A DNA stretch of 64,000 nt from Cyclobacteriaceae bacterium (GCA_013141055.1 JABFRS010000001.1:248001-312000); one strand, 5' to 3'; counted from the first letter of the stretch, positions 18,038 to 28,359 are shown. Notes: a model not told the origin generated them from the sequence alone. Made by a program: numbers and translations.

Positions 18038-19108
18038 ATGGTGAATCACAGACAAATTAAGTTCATTCTTCTCACAGCATTTACTTTGTCCTCTAGCTTC
18101 GGCTACGCACAAAAAAAACCACTCCTCATTCAGGACCAGGGAAGCTTTGCCATCGGGGGTACCGTAAAAACTAATCCAGGCACTTTTGATCCAATCAAGC
18201 GGACATCCGCTGGACAAACATTTCACGGTGATCACGCTTATGTGTTCTATCAGATTCCCGTCACCCCAAGAAAACTTCCTCTTGTATTGTGGCATGGGGT
18301 CGGTCAGTTTTCAAAAACATGGGAAACAACACCTGATGGACGAGAGGGCTATCAAAACATATTTTTAAGGAGAGGCTTTGGTGTTTACATAATTGATCAA
18401 CCGAGAAGAGGAAGAGCGAGCCGCAGTATGGATTCCGTTAAAATTATTCCTATTCCCGACGAACAAACATGGTTCGGCACATTTCGTATTGGGGTTTGGC
18501 CAAATTACTTTCCGGGGGTGCAGTTTGCGAAAGACCCCGAAACACTTAACCAGTACTTCAGACAAATGGCTCCGAACATTGGGGGATTTGATTATGATGT
18601 CAACTCCGATGCTGTTTCAAAGTTGTTTGAACAAATTGGAGAAGGCATACTTGTCACTCACTCGCACGCTGGTGGTTTCGGTTGGCTCACCGCAGTCAAG
18701 AATAGTAAAATCAAAGCAATAGTTTCATACGAACCGGGAAGTGCTTTCATTTTCCCAGACGGTGAAATTCCATCATCCATCGAAAGTTCGGCAGGTCCGG
18801 TTACGGCAGTTGGAAGACCAATGGATGATTTTATGAAGTTGACGAAGATTCCAATCATTATTTATTATGGCGACAATATTCCCTCCAAGCCAGATCCAAA
18901 CCCTGGTACAGATGGATGGAGGGCACGATTGGAAATGGCAAGACGCTGGCGTGATATTGTAAATAAGCATGGTGGTGATGTCACTGTTGTTCATCTCCCG
19001 GAAGTTGGAATAAAAGGAAACACCCATTTTCCATTCTCTGACCTGAACAACGTTGAAGTCGCCGATCTTATGTCAAAATGGTTAAAAGAGAAGAAACTGG
19101 ATAAATAA
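18038..19108 (+). CDS. Secreted alpha/beta hydrolase (esterase)
   Basis: A 356-residue exported hydrolase. The signal peptide (IKFILLTAFTLSSSFGYAQ) is followed by a fold starting LPLVLWHGVGQFSKTWETTP (oxyanion loop with HG) and the nucleophile elbow EGILVTHSHAGGFGWLTA with Ser. The closing His is likely in IKGNTHFPFSDLNN. The large segment between strands includes IDQPRRGRASRSM. I begin at ATG 18038; a GTG three codons earlier (18029) is also possible. Relatives are annotated only as alpha/beta hydrolase or esterase. It is the third gene in the divergent AraC-controlled run. Confidence 0.88.
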   Translation: MVNHRQIKFILLTAFTLSSSFGYAQKKPLLIQDQGSFAIGGTVKTNPGTFDPIKRTSAGQTFHGDHAYVFYQIPVTPRKLPLVLWHGVGQFSKTWETTPDGREGYQNIFLRRGFGVYIIDQPRRGRASRSMDSVKIIPIPDEQTWFGTFRIGVWPNYFPGVQFAKDPETLNQYFRQMAPNIGGFDYDVNSDAVSKLFEQIGEGILVTHSHAGGFGWLTAVKNSKIKAIVSYEPGSAFIFPDGEIPSSIESSAGPVTAVGRPMDDFMKLTKIPIIIYYGDNIPSKPDPNPGTDGWRARLEMARRWRDIVNKHGGDVTVVHLPEVGIKGNTHFPFSDLNNVEVADLMSKWLKEKKLDK

Positions 19109-19137
19109 CCATCAGGCCAACAAAATCCAGACAGAAA

Positions 19138-19881
19138 ATGAAACTACTGACGATACTCTTCATCTTGCCTTCATTCATGTGCTCATCGCAAACGCATGAC
19201 ATTACACAGGCACAAACTCGATCAGAGGTCAAACCGCTGACCGAAAAACAAAAATCGATCATTTTAATTTCAGCATTCGCCGCGAAAGGTGATTTGATCA
19301 AACTAAAATCAGTACTCAACTCAGGACTTGACGCTGGTCTCACTATTAATGAATGTAAGGAAGTGCTAGTTCATTTGTATGCCTATTGCGGTTTCCCAAG
19401 AAGTATCAGTGGCCTTCAAACGTTAATGGCAACGCTCGATGAAAGAAAGACAAGGGGGATCAACGACAACATCGGAAGCGAAGCCACTCCTGTCAACGAC
19501 TTGCATAAGTATGAAACCGGTTGGAAGAATCTGGCAAGACTTGGTGGTCGTTCAACCGATGGTCCGATAGAAAAACCAACCAGCGGCTATGGTGCCTTTA
19601 GTCCGGAGATTGATATTTTTCTGAAAGAGCATTTGTTTGCTGATCTTTTTTCACGGGATGTCTTGACTTTTGCTGAACGTGAGCTTACAACTATTTCGGT
19701 ACTGATCGCTCTCGGCACAGGTGTTGAGCCAATGCTTGCCTCCCACCTGGCATTGACGATGAAGCAAGGCATTACCAAAAATCAAATTGAAGAAGTATTT
19801 GTGACGATTGAAAAATCGGTGAGTAAAACAGACGCTGACGCGGCTCGAAAGGTTTTTGCTGGTGCCCTGTCGCAAAAATGA
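19138..19881 (+). CDS. Carboxymuconolactone decarboxylase family protein, exported, duplicated domain
   Basis: A 247-residue protein with a signal peptide (KLLTILFILPSFMCSSQ) and two CMD/AhpD-like helical domains. Domain one includes GLTINECKEVLVHLYAYCGF, where the Cys pair CKEVLVHLYAYC recalls the AhpD CxxC region but with wider spacing. Domain two includes LTFAERELTTISVLIALGTG and MLASHLALTMKQGITKNQIE. Family members include protocatechuate-pathway decarboxylases and AhpD-like peroxidase partners, so either ring-cleavage chemistry or redox function is possible. It is 29 bp after the esterase gene and within the same operon. Confidence 0.9.
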   Translation: MKLLTILFILPSFMCSSQTHDITQAQTRSEVKPLTEKQKSIILISAFAAKGDLIKLKSVLNSGLDAGLTINECKEVLVHLYAYCGFPRSISGLQTLMATLDERKTRGINDNIGSEATPVNDLHKYETGWKNLARLGGRSTDGPIEKPTSGYGAFSPEIDIFLKEHLFADLFSRDVLTFAERELTTISVLIALGTGVEPMLASHLALTMKQGITKNQIEEVFVTIEKSVSKTDADAARKVFAGALSQK

Positions 19882-19904
19882 ATGAGCGAAAAAGGCAGAA
19901 CTAG

Positions 19905-20819
<915 letters not shown>

Positions 20820-20864
20820 TCCATCTATCACAGAAACAATAGAAACCTTAAACTGAACCCTTCA

Positions 20865-22481
20865 ATGAAAAAATTTTCAATCGGAATTGCGCTGTTTCTT
20901 TTTGTTACGGCTCTTCAGGCCCAGCAAAGCAATGGACCGGAAACTAAAACTGCCGCGGGCATTGTGCGTGGAGCAACAGAGGGAGACGTTTCATATTATA
21001 AAGGTATTCCGTATGCAGCACCTCCGGTCGGCGAATTTCGTTGGCGCCAGCCGCAGCAGGTAAAACCCTGGAAAGATGTTCGTGACGCCAGTAAGTATTG
21101 TGCTGATTGTCCTCAGCGGCTTTGGCCAGGATCGACCGCAAAGACTTCTGAAGATTGTCTATTTCTAAATCTATGGACGCCGGCTTCGGCTACACAGAAA
21201 TCAAAACTACCCGTAATGGTTTGGATTCATGGTGGTGCTTTTGTTGCAGGGAGTAGTTCTGATCGTGGATCCGACGGAACTTCATTTGCCAAACAAGGTG
21301 TGATCCTTGTAAACTTTAACTACAGGCTTGGCCGTCTCGGTCATTTTGCATTTCCTGCATTGAACAAAGAGCATCCCGAAGAGTACAAAGGCAGCTATGC
21401 TTACATGGATCAGATTGCAGCACTGAAGTGGGTAAAAGAAAATATTGCAGCCTTCGGTGGAGATCCTAATAACGTGACGATCTTCGGATTTTCAGCTGGA
21501 GGCGTATCAATCCACACACTTTTAACAATTCCAGCCGCGAAAGGACTTTTTCATAAAGCGATAGGTCATTCAAGTGGTGGTCGTGATGGTGTCCTTACTG
21601 GCAGACCGATTAATAAAGAAAATGCCGATCCGCTCTATCCTGTTTCAGCAGAAACAACTGGGATAAACTTCGCACGAAAGCATAAGATCAAAAGCACCGA
21701 TGCGGAAGCCCTTGCAAAGCTTCGTTCTTTAAGCGTTGAAGAAATACTGGACGGTGGTCAGGAAAACGATAGCTCTGGTCTTCGAATTTATTCAGGACCC
21801 ATCCTCGACGGAAAATTGGTAGTAGAAACTGCAGAAAGTGCATACAAAGCCGGAAGAGAGACACACGTGCCCATTATGATCGGCAATTGCAGCGGCGAAG
21901 TTGGTGGATCATTTGTAAGTAATGCTACTTCAAAGGAAGCGTTGTTTGCTCAGTTCGGTGAAAATGAAGCAGAGGCAAAAGCTGCATTTGATCCAGAAGG
22001 AAATAAAGACTTCGCAGAAGTGCAAACAAAGTTTAATACGGACTGGGTATGGGGTGAGCCGGCACGTATGACTGCGCGAACGTATGTAGCCAAACGTCAG
22101 CCAGCTTATATATTTCAATTCGGTTATGTTTCTCCAACTGGCCGGGAACGCTCACGGTATGGGGCTGGTCATGGAGCAGACATATCCTTTGCATTCAATA
22201 CCCTCAATTCGCGATGGGGCGCTCCTGGTGAACCAACAACTCAGGAAAAAGAACTTGCAAGAGTGATGAACACGTATTGGGCAAATTTCGCCAGGACAGG
22301 TAATCCAAACGGAAAAGACTTACCAGTATGGCCGCTTTACGACAATATGAAAGAAGAAATTCTTGACATTGATCTGGACGGAAACGTTGTGGTGAAACCC
22401 GATCCACGTAAAGCCAGATTGAATGTGATTGAAAAAGCATTTAAGAAAAATCGCGAAAAGATTCAATCGAAGGGAATCTAG
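20865..22481 (+). CDS. Type-B carboxylesterase/lipase, secreted
   Basis: A 538-residue exported esterase. The signal peptide (KKFSIGIALFLFVTALQAQ) is followed by the family opening TAAGIVRGATEGDVSYYKGI and PYAAPPVGEFRWRQPQ. Then come SEDCLFLNLWTP, oxyanion motif VMVWIHGGAFVAGSS, and the nucleophile elbow FGGDPNNVTIFGFSAGGVS. The catalytic His is in YGAGHGADISFAFNT and the acid is probably in the region around ILDGKLV to IGNCSGEVGG. Length is typical for the family. It is 45 bp after the aldo/keto reductase. It should hydrolyse an ester or lactone outside the cytoplasm before uptake or oxidation. Confidence 0.95.
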   Translation: MKKFSIGIALFLFVTALQAQQSNGPETKTAAGIVRGATEGDVSYYKGIPYAAPPVGEFRWRQPQQVKPWKDVRDASKYCADCPQRLWPGSTAKTSEDCLFLNLWTPASATQKSKLPVMVWIHGGAFVAGSSSDRGSDGTSFAKQGVILVNFNYRLGRLGHFAFPALNKEHPEEYKGSYAYMDQIAALKWVKENIAAFGGDPNNVTIFGFSAGGVSIHTLLTIPAAKGLFHKAIGHSSGGRDGVLTGRPINKENADPLYPVSAETTGINFARKHKIKSTDAEALAKLRSLSVEEILDGGQENDSSGLRIYSGPILDGKLVVETAESAYKAGRETHVPIMIGNCSGEVGGSFVSNATSKEALFAQFGENEAEAKAAFDPEGNKDFAEVQTKFNTDWVWGEPARMTARTYVAKRQPAYIFQFGYVSPTGRERSRYGAGHGADISFAFNTLNSRWGAPGEPTTQEKELARVMNTYWANFARTGNPNGKDLPVWPLYDNMKEEILDIDLDGNVVVKPDPRKARLNVIEKAFKKNREKIQSKGI

Positions 22482-22533
22482 AAATCAACAGTAAGATTTT
22501 TGTAACTTATAAACACATTTAAATTCTTAGTGC

Positions 22534-22992
22534 ATGGCAACTCTCAACCTGGACATCAACGGCAAAAAACTAGCGGTGGATGTGGATCCAAAGACCCCAC
22601 TCTTATGGGTACTTCGGGAACATCTCAATCTTGTCGGAACTAAATACGGATGTGGTATAGCACAATGTGGTGCCTGTACAGTTCATCTGGAGGGTACTGC
22701 GGTGCGATCTTGTTCACTACCGGTGTCGGCAGTTGCCAATAAAAAGATTACTACGATCGAAGGCCTTTCAGAGAATGGTGATCACCCGGTTCAAAAAGCT
22801 TGGCTCGAGCTTGATGTAGCACAATGCGGCTATTGCCAGACAGGACAGATTATGTCCGCAGCAGCATTACTCAAGACGAACCCTAATCCAACCGATGCAC
22901 AAATTGAAACGGCGATGACCGGTAATATTTGCCGGTGCGGAACCTATCTGCGCATTAACGATGCTATCAGGTCTGCGTCAGCACAAAAATAA
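22534..22992 (+). CDS. [2Fe-2S] subunit of a xanthine-dehydrogenase-family molybdenum hydroxylase (IorA-like)
   Basis: A 152-residue electron-transfer subunit with two [2Fe-2S] clusters. The plant-type cluster ligands lie in [18 protein letters not shown] plus the following RSCSLPVSA. The helical-domain cluster ligands lie in [19 protein letters not shown] and [13 protein letters not shown]. It pairs with the molybdopterin subunit 27 bp downstream. No FAD-binding subunit gene is adjacent, as in isoquinoline 1-oxidoreductase and several aldehyde oxidoreductases, so electrons probably pass to a cytochrome encoded elsewhere. It has no signal of its own and would be exported with its partner. Confidence 0.96.
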   Translation: MATLNLDINGKKLAVDVDPKTPLLWVLREHLNLVGTKYGCGIAQCGACTVHLEGTAVRSCSLPVSAVANKKITTIEGLSENGDHPVQKAWLELDVAQCGYCQTGQIMSAAALLKTNPNPTDAQIETAMTGNICRCGTYLRINDAIRSASAQK

Positions 22993-23019
22993 ATTGAGCC
23001 AGTTTCTAAAAGAACTAAA

Positions 23020-25293
23020 ATGGAAAATATTATAAAGACTTCACAAAGCAGACGATCATTCTTAAAGTCGTCAATTCTTGCAAGCGGTGGGCTCATGATT
23101 AGCTTTACCGGGTTGGCCAAATATGTATCAGACGATAAGATAAATCTATTCGACTCCTCAGAAGAATGGAAAGAGCTAACAGGTTATATTAAAATAACCT
23201 CAGACAATATTATTAAGATACTTAATCCGAATCCGGAATTCGGGCAAAATGTAATGACCTCACTTCCGATGATTGTCGCAGAAGAATTGGACGTTGATTG
23301 GAAAAAAGTGATTGTTGAAATGGGTCCACACGACAATGTGAAACTCGGGCCGCAATTTACTGGCGGAAGCAATTCCGTAAGGATGTACTGGAAACCTCTT
23401 CGTGAAGCCGGTGCAGCAGCTCGTCAGATGTTAAGAGAAGCCGCAGCGAAATCCTGGAACGTACCTGTTGATGAAGTGACAACAAAGGCTGGAATGCTCT
23501 ATCATGAAAAAACTGGCAAGTCTGGAAGTTATGGTGACTTTGCTTCTACAGCTGCGCTTAACCCTATTCCCAAGGAATTAAAGCTAAAGGATGTAAAAAG
23601 TTTCAACATTGTTGGAAACTCAAGCAAGAATGTTGAAGGACTAAAAATCGTAACAGGTAAACCGCTTTTTGGAATGGATCGCATGGAGGAAGGAATGCTG
23701 ATCGCGATGATTGAACATCCTCCTGGTTTCGGCAAAAAACTTAAGTCATTTGATGCTACGGAAACCTTGAAGATGCCTGGAATTAAAGACGTCTTTACAC
23801 TGAAATTATATGAGGATGGCTTCGAACAAGCTGCTTTTGATACACGAACATTTAATGATCTTCTGGTTGTTGTAGGCAAAACTACGTGGGAAGTCATGAA
23901 CGCACGTAAAAAACTAAAAGCAACATGGGAACAGATAAGCGAAACAAAAGAAACCATTGCAGGTTTTCGTGGTAAAACGGAAGTGGTAATTCCATCCGAG
24001 CTTGAATCTACAACCACACAGTTAGAAAAAATGGCAGAGCGTGCTAAGAAGGCGGGTCAGGAGTTAAGAAAAGATGGAGACCCGGAGGCTGCCTTCGCAA
24101 AAGCTGCACAAGTTTTAGAACGCACTTACACGGCACCGTTCCTTGCACACAATTGCATGGAGCCCATGAATTTCTATGCGCATGTAACCGATGAAAAGGC
24201 ATTGTTAATAGGACCGCATCAGGCGCCAGGATGGATAGAGCCTACCCTATCAAAAATCCTGAAGCTTCCAGCTGATAAAATAGAAATTCAAATGACCCGG
24301 ATGGGCGGAGGCTTTGGACTGAGAGCATACGGCCACTATATGACAGAAGCTGCTCTTATTTCAAGAAAGGTAAAGGCTCCTGTAAAACTGGTTTATACTC
24401 GTGAAGATGACATGACATACGGAATCTATCGCCCAATGTATACTGCCACCTATCGCGCAGCATTGGATGCAAATAAAAATGTGATCGCGTTTCATGTTAA
24501 AGGAGGTGGAATACCGGAGCATCCTGTTCATCCAAATAGATTTCCCGCTGGAGCAATTGACAACTACCTCGCCGAAGGCTGGGCAATACCTTCCAATATA
24601 ACGATCGGAGCCTTCCGTGCGCCACGATCAAACTTCAATGCAGCAGCAGAACAGTCTTTTCTGGATGAGCTGGCGGAAATGGCTGGTAAAGATCCTATCG
24701 ATTTCAGGATTGAGCTTTTAAAACGGGCCAAAGAAAACCCGGTTGGAAAAAATAATGAGTATGATGCTGAGCGATATGCAGGTGTGTTAACCTTGCTTAA
24801 AGAAAAATCGGGATGGAATAATTCTGAAAATAAAAAATACAGTCGTGGAGTGGCAGCTTATTTCTGTCACAACTCTTATGCTGCTCATGTTGTTGACGTT
24901 GTCACCAAGGATGGTATGCCATACGTTGAGCGGGTGTTCAGTGCAGTTGATTGTGGTGTCGTCATTAATCCCGATGCAGCCGCTAATATGGTACAGGGAG
25001 CCGTGGTGGATGGAATTGGAAATGCGTTTTACGGAGGCTTGACTCATCAGGATGGTGTGTCAGGACAAAGTAACTTCAATCGCTACAGGATGATCCGACA
25101 CAAAGAGGCGCCGAAGAAGATTGAGGTAAGTTTTGTTAAAAGTGAAGTTGATCCTACTGGTCTGGGTGAACCACCGTTTCCTCCGGTCTTTGGAGCCGTG
25201 GCTAATGCGTTATATAGAATTACTGGAAAACGATTCTACAACCAACCTTTTATAAATGATTTAAAGGATAAAAATGATAAGGCCCGGATGTAA
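23020..25293 (+). CDS. Molybdopterin-binding subunit of a xanthine-dehydrogenase-family hydroxylase (IorB-like), Tat-exported
   Basis: A 757-residue catalytic subunit. A twin-arginine signal stands at the start (SRRSFLKSSILASGGLMISF), indicating export of the folded cofactor-loaded enzyme. Cofactor contacts include MTRMGGGFGLRAYGHYMTEA and APFLAHNCMEPMNFYAHV. The base glutamate is in VDPTGLGEPPFPPVFGAVAN. Such enzymes hydroxylate aldehydes or N-heterocycles using water. The substrate cannot be told. The preceding hydrolases and reductase suggest it oxidises an aldehyde or ring product of ester breakdown. Tat-exported Mo-hydroxylases with separate [2Fe-2S] subunits are known; the electron acceptor is not encoded nearby. 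Confidence 0.95.
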   Translation: MENIIKTSQSRRSFLKSSILASGGLMISFTGLAKYVSDDKINLFDSSEEWKELTGYIKITSDNIIKILNPNPEFGQNVMTSLPMIVAEELDVDWKKVIVEMGPHDNVKLGPQFTGGSNSVRMYWKPLREAGAAARQMLREAAAKSWNVPVDEVTTKAGMLYHEKTGKSGSYGDFASTAALNPIPKELKLKDVKSFNIVGNSSKNVEGLKIVTGKPLFGMDRMEEGMLIAMIEHPPGFGKKLKSFDATETLKMPGIKDVFTLKLYEDGFEQAAFDTRTFNDLLVVVGKTTWEVMNARKKLKATWEQISETKETIAGFRGKTEVVIPSELESTTTQLEKMAERAKKAGQELRKDGDPEAAFAKAAQVLERTYTAPFLAHNCMEPMNFYAHVTDEKALLIGPHQAPGWIEPTLSKILKLPADKIEIQMTRMGGGFGLRAYGHYMTEAALISRKVKAPVKLVYTREDDMTYGIYRPMYTATYRAALDANKNVIAFHVKGGGIPEHPVHPNRFPAGAIDNYLAEGWAIPSNITIGAFRAPRSNFNAAAEQSFLDELAEMAGKDPIDFRIELLKRAKENPVGKNNEYDAERYAGVLTLLKEKSGWNNSENKKYSRGVAAYFCHNSYAAHVVDVVTKDGMPYVERVFSAVDCGVVINPDAAANMVQGAVVDGIGNAFYGGLTHQDGVSGQSNFNRYRMIRHKEAPKKIEVSFVKSEVDPTGLGEPPFPPVFGAVANALYRITGKRFYNQPFINDLKDKNDKARM

Positions 25294-25371
25294 ATAAGAC
25301 CATGATGTCATTTCAATCAACAAAATTGAAGAAAGAGAAAACTTCATAGGATAAATTTCGATCGCCACTTT

Positions 25372-25465
25372 CCAAAAAAGATTTTTGTGTATTTTTATGC
25401 TTACTCATTTGTAGTGAGGTGTTCTTTGCTAATATCATGCTACGATTCTGTATCAGCAAATAAAC
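25372..25465 (+). repeat. Dispersed intergenic element, copy R3 (internally deleted)
   Basis: Third copy. It keeps the 5' part (GTGTATTTTTATGCTTA, CATTTGTAGTGAGGTGTTCT) and the 3' end (GATTCTGTATCAGCAAATA) but lacks about 35 bases between, including the hairpin and the ACGTATTGACATT segment. It ends 13 bp before the ATG of the DUF6090-like gene, the same relation as R1 to its AraC gene. Confidence 0.75.
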
Positions 25466-25478
25466 AAGGACATAATCA

Positions 25479-26206
25479 ATGGCAAAAATATTCAGATCAG
25501 CCCGGCAAAGTTTGGCGGAAAATGGGAACGTTAAAAAGTATATCAGGTATGCCTTAGGTGAAATTATTCTTGTAGTCCTTGGGATCCTGATCGCCTTACA
25601 GATCGACACGACATACACCAATTATCAATTGGAGAAGACCGAGGTCAAGTATCTCACAGAGATCAAAAATAATTTGAAATTTGATCTAAACGATATCCAG
25701 TTCAATATTGATTTCAATGTAAAGAGGTTGAGATCGAACCTGGTCGTACTTCAGTACTTGAACAAAGAAATCCCCTATTCTGATTCTATCGGTTTCCACC
25801 TGAGCAATTTGCCATATTCCGCACGTACTCTTCCTAATAACAGTACGTACGAAACTGTAAAGTCAAAGGGTTTGGATATTATTTCAAACGATTCACTGAG
25901 GCAACGTATCACCACACTTTACGATTTCGGCTACAAAAACGTCATTGATTTTGAGTCCAAAGATGACCATCAGTTTCAGTTCGGAATACTTTTGCCGGAA
26001 GTCATAAAATCGATCAATGTCATTGCCGTGTGGAAGTAGGAAGACCCATTAACCAGGACGAAATACTTAACAATTATCCTCTAAAGAATGCGGTGACAAT
26101 GAATATCCATCTTCGCAAGTACATGCTTACCTACTATAAAAAGCTTATTCGAGATGTTCAGCAAACGATCACTGCCATTGAAAATGAGTTAGAGACGAAG
26201 GAATAG
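25479..26206 (+). pseudogene. DUF6090-like membrane protein, frameshifted
   Basis: The first 186 codons (to a stop at 26037-26039) carry the family opening: basic N-terminus, then YIRYALGEIILVVLGILIAL (one membrane helix) and QIDTTYTNYQLEKTEVKYL. The typical C-terminus continues in another frame immediately downstream: GRPINQDEILNNYPLKNAVT and then HLRKYMLTYYKKLIRDVQQ up to a stop at 26204-26206. The two frames differ by one base, so one insertion or deletion near 26030 breaks the gene. It may be a real pseudogene or a sequence error. Family function is unknown. The gene is flanked by elements R3 and R4. Confidence 0.75.
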
Positions 26207-26227
26207 TTAGATTTCAGCCGCAAATTT

Positions 26228-26357
26228 ATCAAAGAAGATATTGTGTATTTTTAATGCTTGGTAATCGGTAGTAAGGTAAACACTTCTAAAATCCTGCAAC
26301 GCATCCGGCGTAACGTATTGACATTCAATTAAGAGAAGATTCTGCATCGGCAAATAG
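26228..26357 (+). repeat. Dispersed intergenic element, copy R4
   Basis: Fourth copy, the most diverged at its 5' end (TATTGTGTATTTTTAATGCTTG, split here as TATTGTGTATTTT and TAATGCTTG) but nearly identical to R2 over ACGTATTGACATTCAATTAA and GAGAAGATTCTGCATCGG. The hairpin is kept as ACGC-ATCCG-GCGT. It follows the frameshifted DUF6090-like gene by 22 bp; the next plus-strand start is about 145 bp downstream. Confidence 0.75.
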
Positions 26358-26502
26358 AAAATTAAATAATGTAATGAACTAGTAATCGGAAATCTGATAG
26401 GCTCAAACAGCTTCACATTACTAACTACTAACAATACCTTTGCCAGACCGAAAACAGCTACGAACAGAATATTTACTGAAGAACTTTTCAAATTGACTAC
26501 AT

Positions 26503-26847
26503 ATGCTCAAAAAAGTACTTGCAATCGGCATCTTATCAATTTGTCTGCTCGCCATCTTTCTGATCATAAACCGATCGAAACCTCAGGCGGATAAAATGCA
26601 GACAAAGCAGATTAAGATTGACAGCATCACGGTTACCGGACCCGTTGTTTTTATTTATGATAAGTCCTCCCGGGAAAATTACTGGCTCAAATCGTACACG
26701 ACATTAGACGCCCAGAAGTTTGATTCTCTGACCGGTAGAACCGTAATCATACATTTTATGAAAGCTTTTGCAGGGCCGCTTGAAAACAGGATCTTCAAAA
26801 TACAAGCTGACTCCGTTTTTGTATTCGATCAGGACGAAAAAAATTAG
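26503..26847 (+). CDS. Small membrane-anchored protein, uncharacterised
   Basis: A 114-residue protein with one N-terminal hydrophobic segment (KVLAIGILSICLLAIFLII) followed by a short basic stretch. The roughly 85-residue periplasmic domain contains ITVTGPVVFIYDKSSRENYW and TVIIHFMKAFAGPLENRIFK. Strand-rich composition suggests a small beta fold. I do not recognise a family. It stands alone, with element R4 upstream and the convergent VOC gene downstream, so context says nothing on its role. Confidence 0.65.
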   Translation: MLKKVLAIGILSICLLAIFLIINRSKPQADKMQTKQIKIDSITVTGPVVFIYDKSSRENYWLKSYTTLDAQKFDSLTGRTVIIHFMKAFAGPLENRIFKIQADSVFVFDQDEKN

Positions 26848-26890
26848 CTTAGATCATTGGTAACTGATACGGGTTTGCTTGTACCTATCA

Positions 26891-27289
26891 TCAGATTTTC
26901 TTCTGGATTTGCCAATAGTGACCGAAAGGATCTTTAAACATACCCTGGCGATACCCGTAATCGTGATCGGTAGCAGGATTGATCAGCGTCGCCCCTGCTT
27001 CAATACCTTTACGCATCACTTCATCCACATCGGGGACAAACAAGCCAATCACCGATGTCACTCCCTTAGCAGTGTTGGGTTCAAGAGCATTGACACCTCG
27101 TGTGATTTCATGTAAATGAAAAATTGCACCGCTGATCTCGAGCTCAGCCACATGAATGCTGCCGTCATCGTTCCTCAAACAAAAATGCTCAACCGTCCCA
27201 AACCTTATATAGAAATCAATATTCACGGTTCCATTCGGGATGTGTAGTTCAGGAGCAAAATGGGTTTTACTGGTCGCCATAATCTTCAT
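26891..27289 (-). CDS. VOC (glyoxalase/bleomycin resistance) family protein
   Basis: A 132-residue cytoplasmic protein with the vicinal-oxygen-chelate fold. It opens THFAPELHIPNGTVNIDFYI, then LRNDDGSIHVAELEISGAIF (metal-ligand region), and a second module SVIGLFVPDVDEVMRKGIEA ending DYGYRQGMFKDPFGHYWQIQ. The final FKDPFGHYWQ is the classic VOC ending. Substrate unknown; relatives include PhnB-like proteins. The start may be the fourth codon (MATSKTHF at 27280). It is convergent with the preceding small membrane protein gene. Confidence 0.9.
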   Translation of the reverse strand: MKIMATSKTHFAPELHIPNGTVNIDFYIRFGTVEHFCLRNDDGSIHVAELEISGAIFHLHEITRGVNALEPNTAKGVTSVIGLFVPDVDEVMRKGIEAGATLINPATDHDYGYRQGMFKDPFGHYWQIQKKI

Positions 27290-27377
27290 TGATAAATATA
27301 CTCTCCCAAGATCGCAATTTGATAGACAATACTACTACGATCAAAAATTCAAAATTAACCTAAGGAATCCAGTACTA

Positions 27378-28274
27378 TTAATTCAAATGCACTTTCTTAA
27401 ATTGATTTGGACTAACCCCCACTTCTTTTTTAAACAATCGTGAAAAATAGGGTAGATTTTCAAATCCCAGTGAATATGCGATTTCAGAAACATTCTGTTC
27501 CCTTACTTTCAACAAGTTCTTTGCTTCTGATATCAAAAAGATGTGAATCAGATCCATTGCTGTCTTTCCTGTTTCCTGCTTCAGCGTATCGCTGAGATAA
27601 CGAGGGGATAGATTTAATTGAGATGCCATCTCCGCTACTGACGGCAATCCATTATCCCTAAGAGCTTTCTTCTCAAAATAATTGTTTAACAGCTCATTGA
27701 ACCTGGAGACAGTCTTACCCGAGAGATCATTTCGGTTGATGAACTGTCGTTTGTAAAATCTTTGAGAATACTTTAGAAATGAATCAATATGACCAAGTAT
27801 TATTTCGCGGCTGTATTCATCCTGATTATTCTGTATTTCCAATTCAATGTTTTTTATAATCGCACGAATGATCCTCTCTTCTTTCGGTGAAAGGAAAAGA
27901 GCCTCGGCTATCTCGTATTCAAAATAACCGTACTTCCTGACGTCAAAATGGAGGGAATGTCCATTGAAAAAATCTTCATGAACAAACATCAGAAACCCAT
28001 CTTCTTCAAGCTGAACATCTTTTATTTCTATCACCTGTCTCGGCTTGACAAACGATAAGCTACCACAATTGTGATCGTATTTTGTTCGACCGTAAAGAAT
28101 ACTTCCGGATCTCATTTTCTTAAATCCGAGCATATAAAAATCAGTCGTGAACTCACTGGTGCCAATAGAGCAAGCGCGTGATGGATTGCAGCTGACGATG
28201 CTGATCAGAGGATTTTCAGGTGCAGGAAACCCGTTGGATTGATGAAGTTCGGATATTGTTTTGTAATGATTCAT
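27378..28274 (-). CDS. AraC family transcriptional regulator
   Basis: A 298-residue regulator with a sensing N-terminal half (FGRTKYDHNCGSLSFVKPRQ-like cupin turn in its real form YGRTKYDHNCGSLSFVKPRQ). The C-terminal AraC DNA-binding domain reads LPSVAEMASQLNLSPRYLSD, then NVSEIAYSLGFENLPYFSRL and FKKEVGVSPNQFKK. It is a paralogue of the regulator at 15404-16300 (same length and domain order). It is read in the same direction as the short-chain dehydrogenase upstream, with a strong hairpin between them, so its likely target is that dehydrogenase. The inducer is unknown. Confidence 0.93.
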   Translation of the reverse strand: MNHYKTISELHQSNGFPAPENPLISIVSCNPSRACSIGTSEFTTDFYMLGFKKMRSGSILYGRTKYDHNCGSLSFVKPRQVIEIKDVQLEEDGFLMFVHEDFFNGHSLHFDVRKYGYFEYEIAEALFLSPKEERIIRAIIKNIELEIQNNQDEYSREIILGHIDSFLKYSQRFYKRQFINRNDLSGKTVSRFNELLNNYFEKKALRDNGLPSVAEMASQLNLSPRYLSDTLKQETGKTAMDLIHIFLISEAKNLLKVREQNVSEIAYSLGFENLPYFSRLFKKEVGVSPNQFKKVHLN

Positions 28275-28288
28275 AGATTGCCAATGAT

Positions 28289-28320
28289 TACAGCCTTGAC
28301 GTTATCCAGTCAAGGCTGTA
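28289..28320. terminator. Perfect 12-bp stem hairpin between the SDR and AraC genes
   Basis: Arms TACAGCCTTGAC (28289-28300) and GTCAAGGCTGTA (28309-28320) are perfectly complementary, with an 8-base loop. Next to it is a smaller inverted repeat AACCG-ATTC-CGGTT (near 28326-28340). It lies after the minus-strand SDR stop and 15 bp before the AraC start. There is no long T-run, so it may be a weak terminator or an operator or attenuator for the AraC gene. Confidence 0.55.
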
Positions 28321-28359
28321 TATGCTAACCGATTCCGGTTAAAATAAGTTTATTACGAT

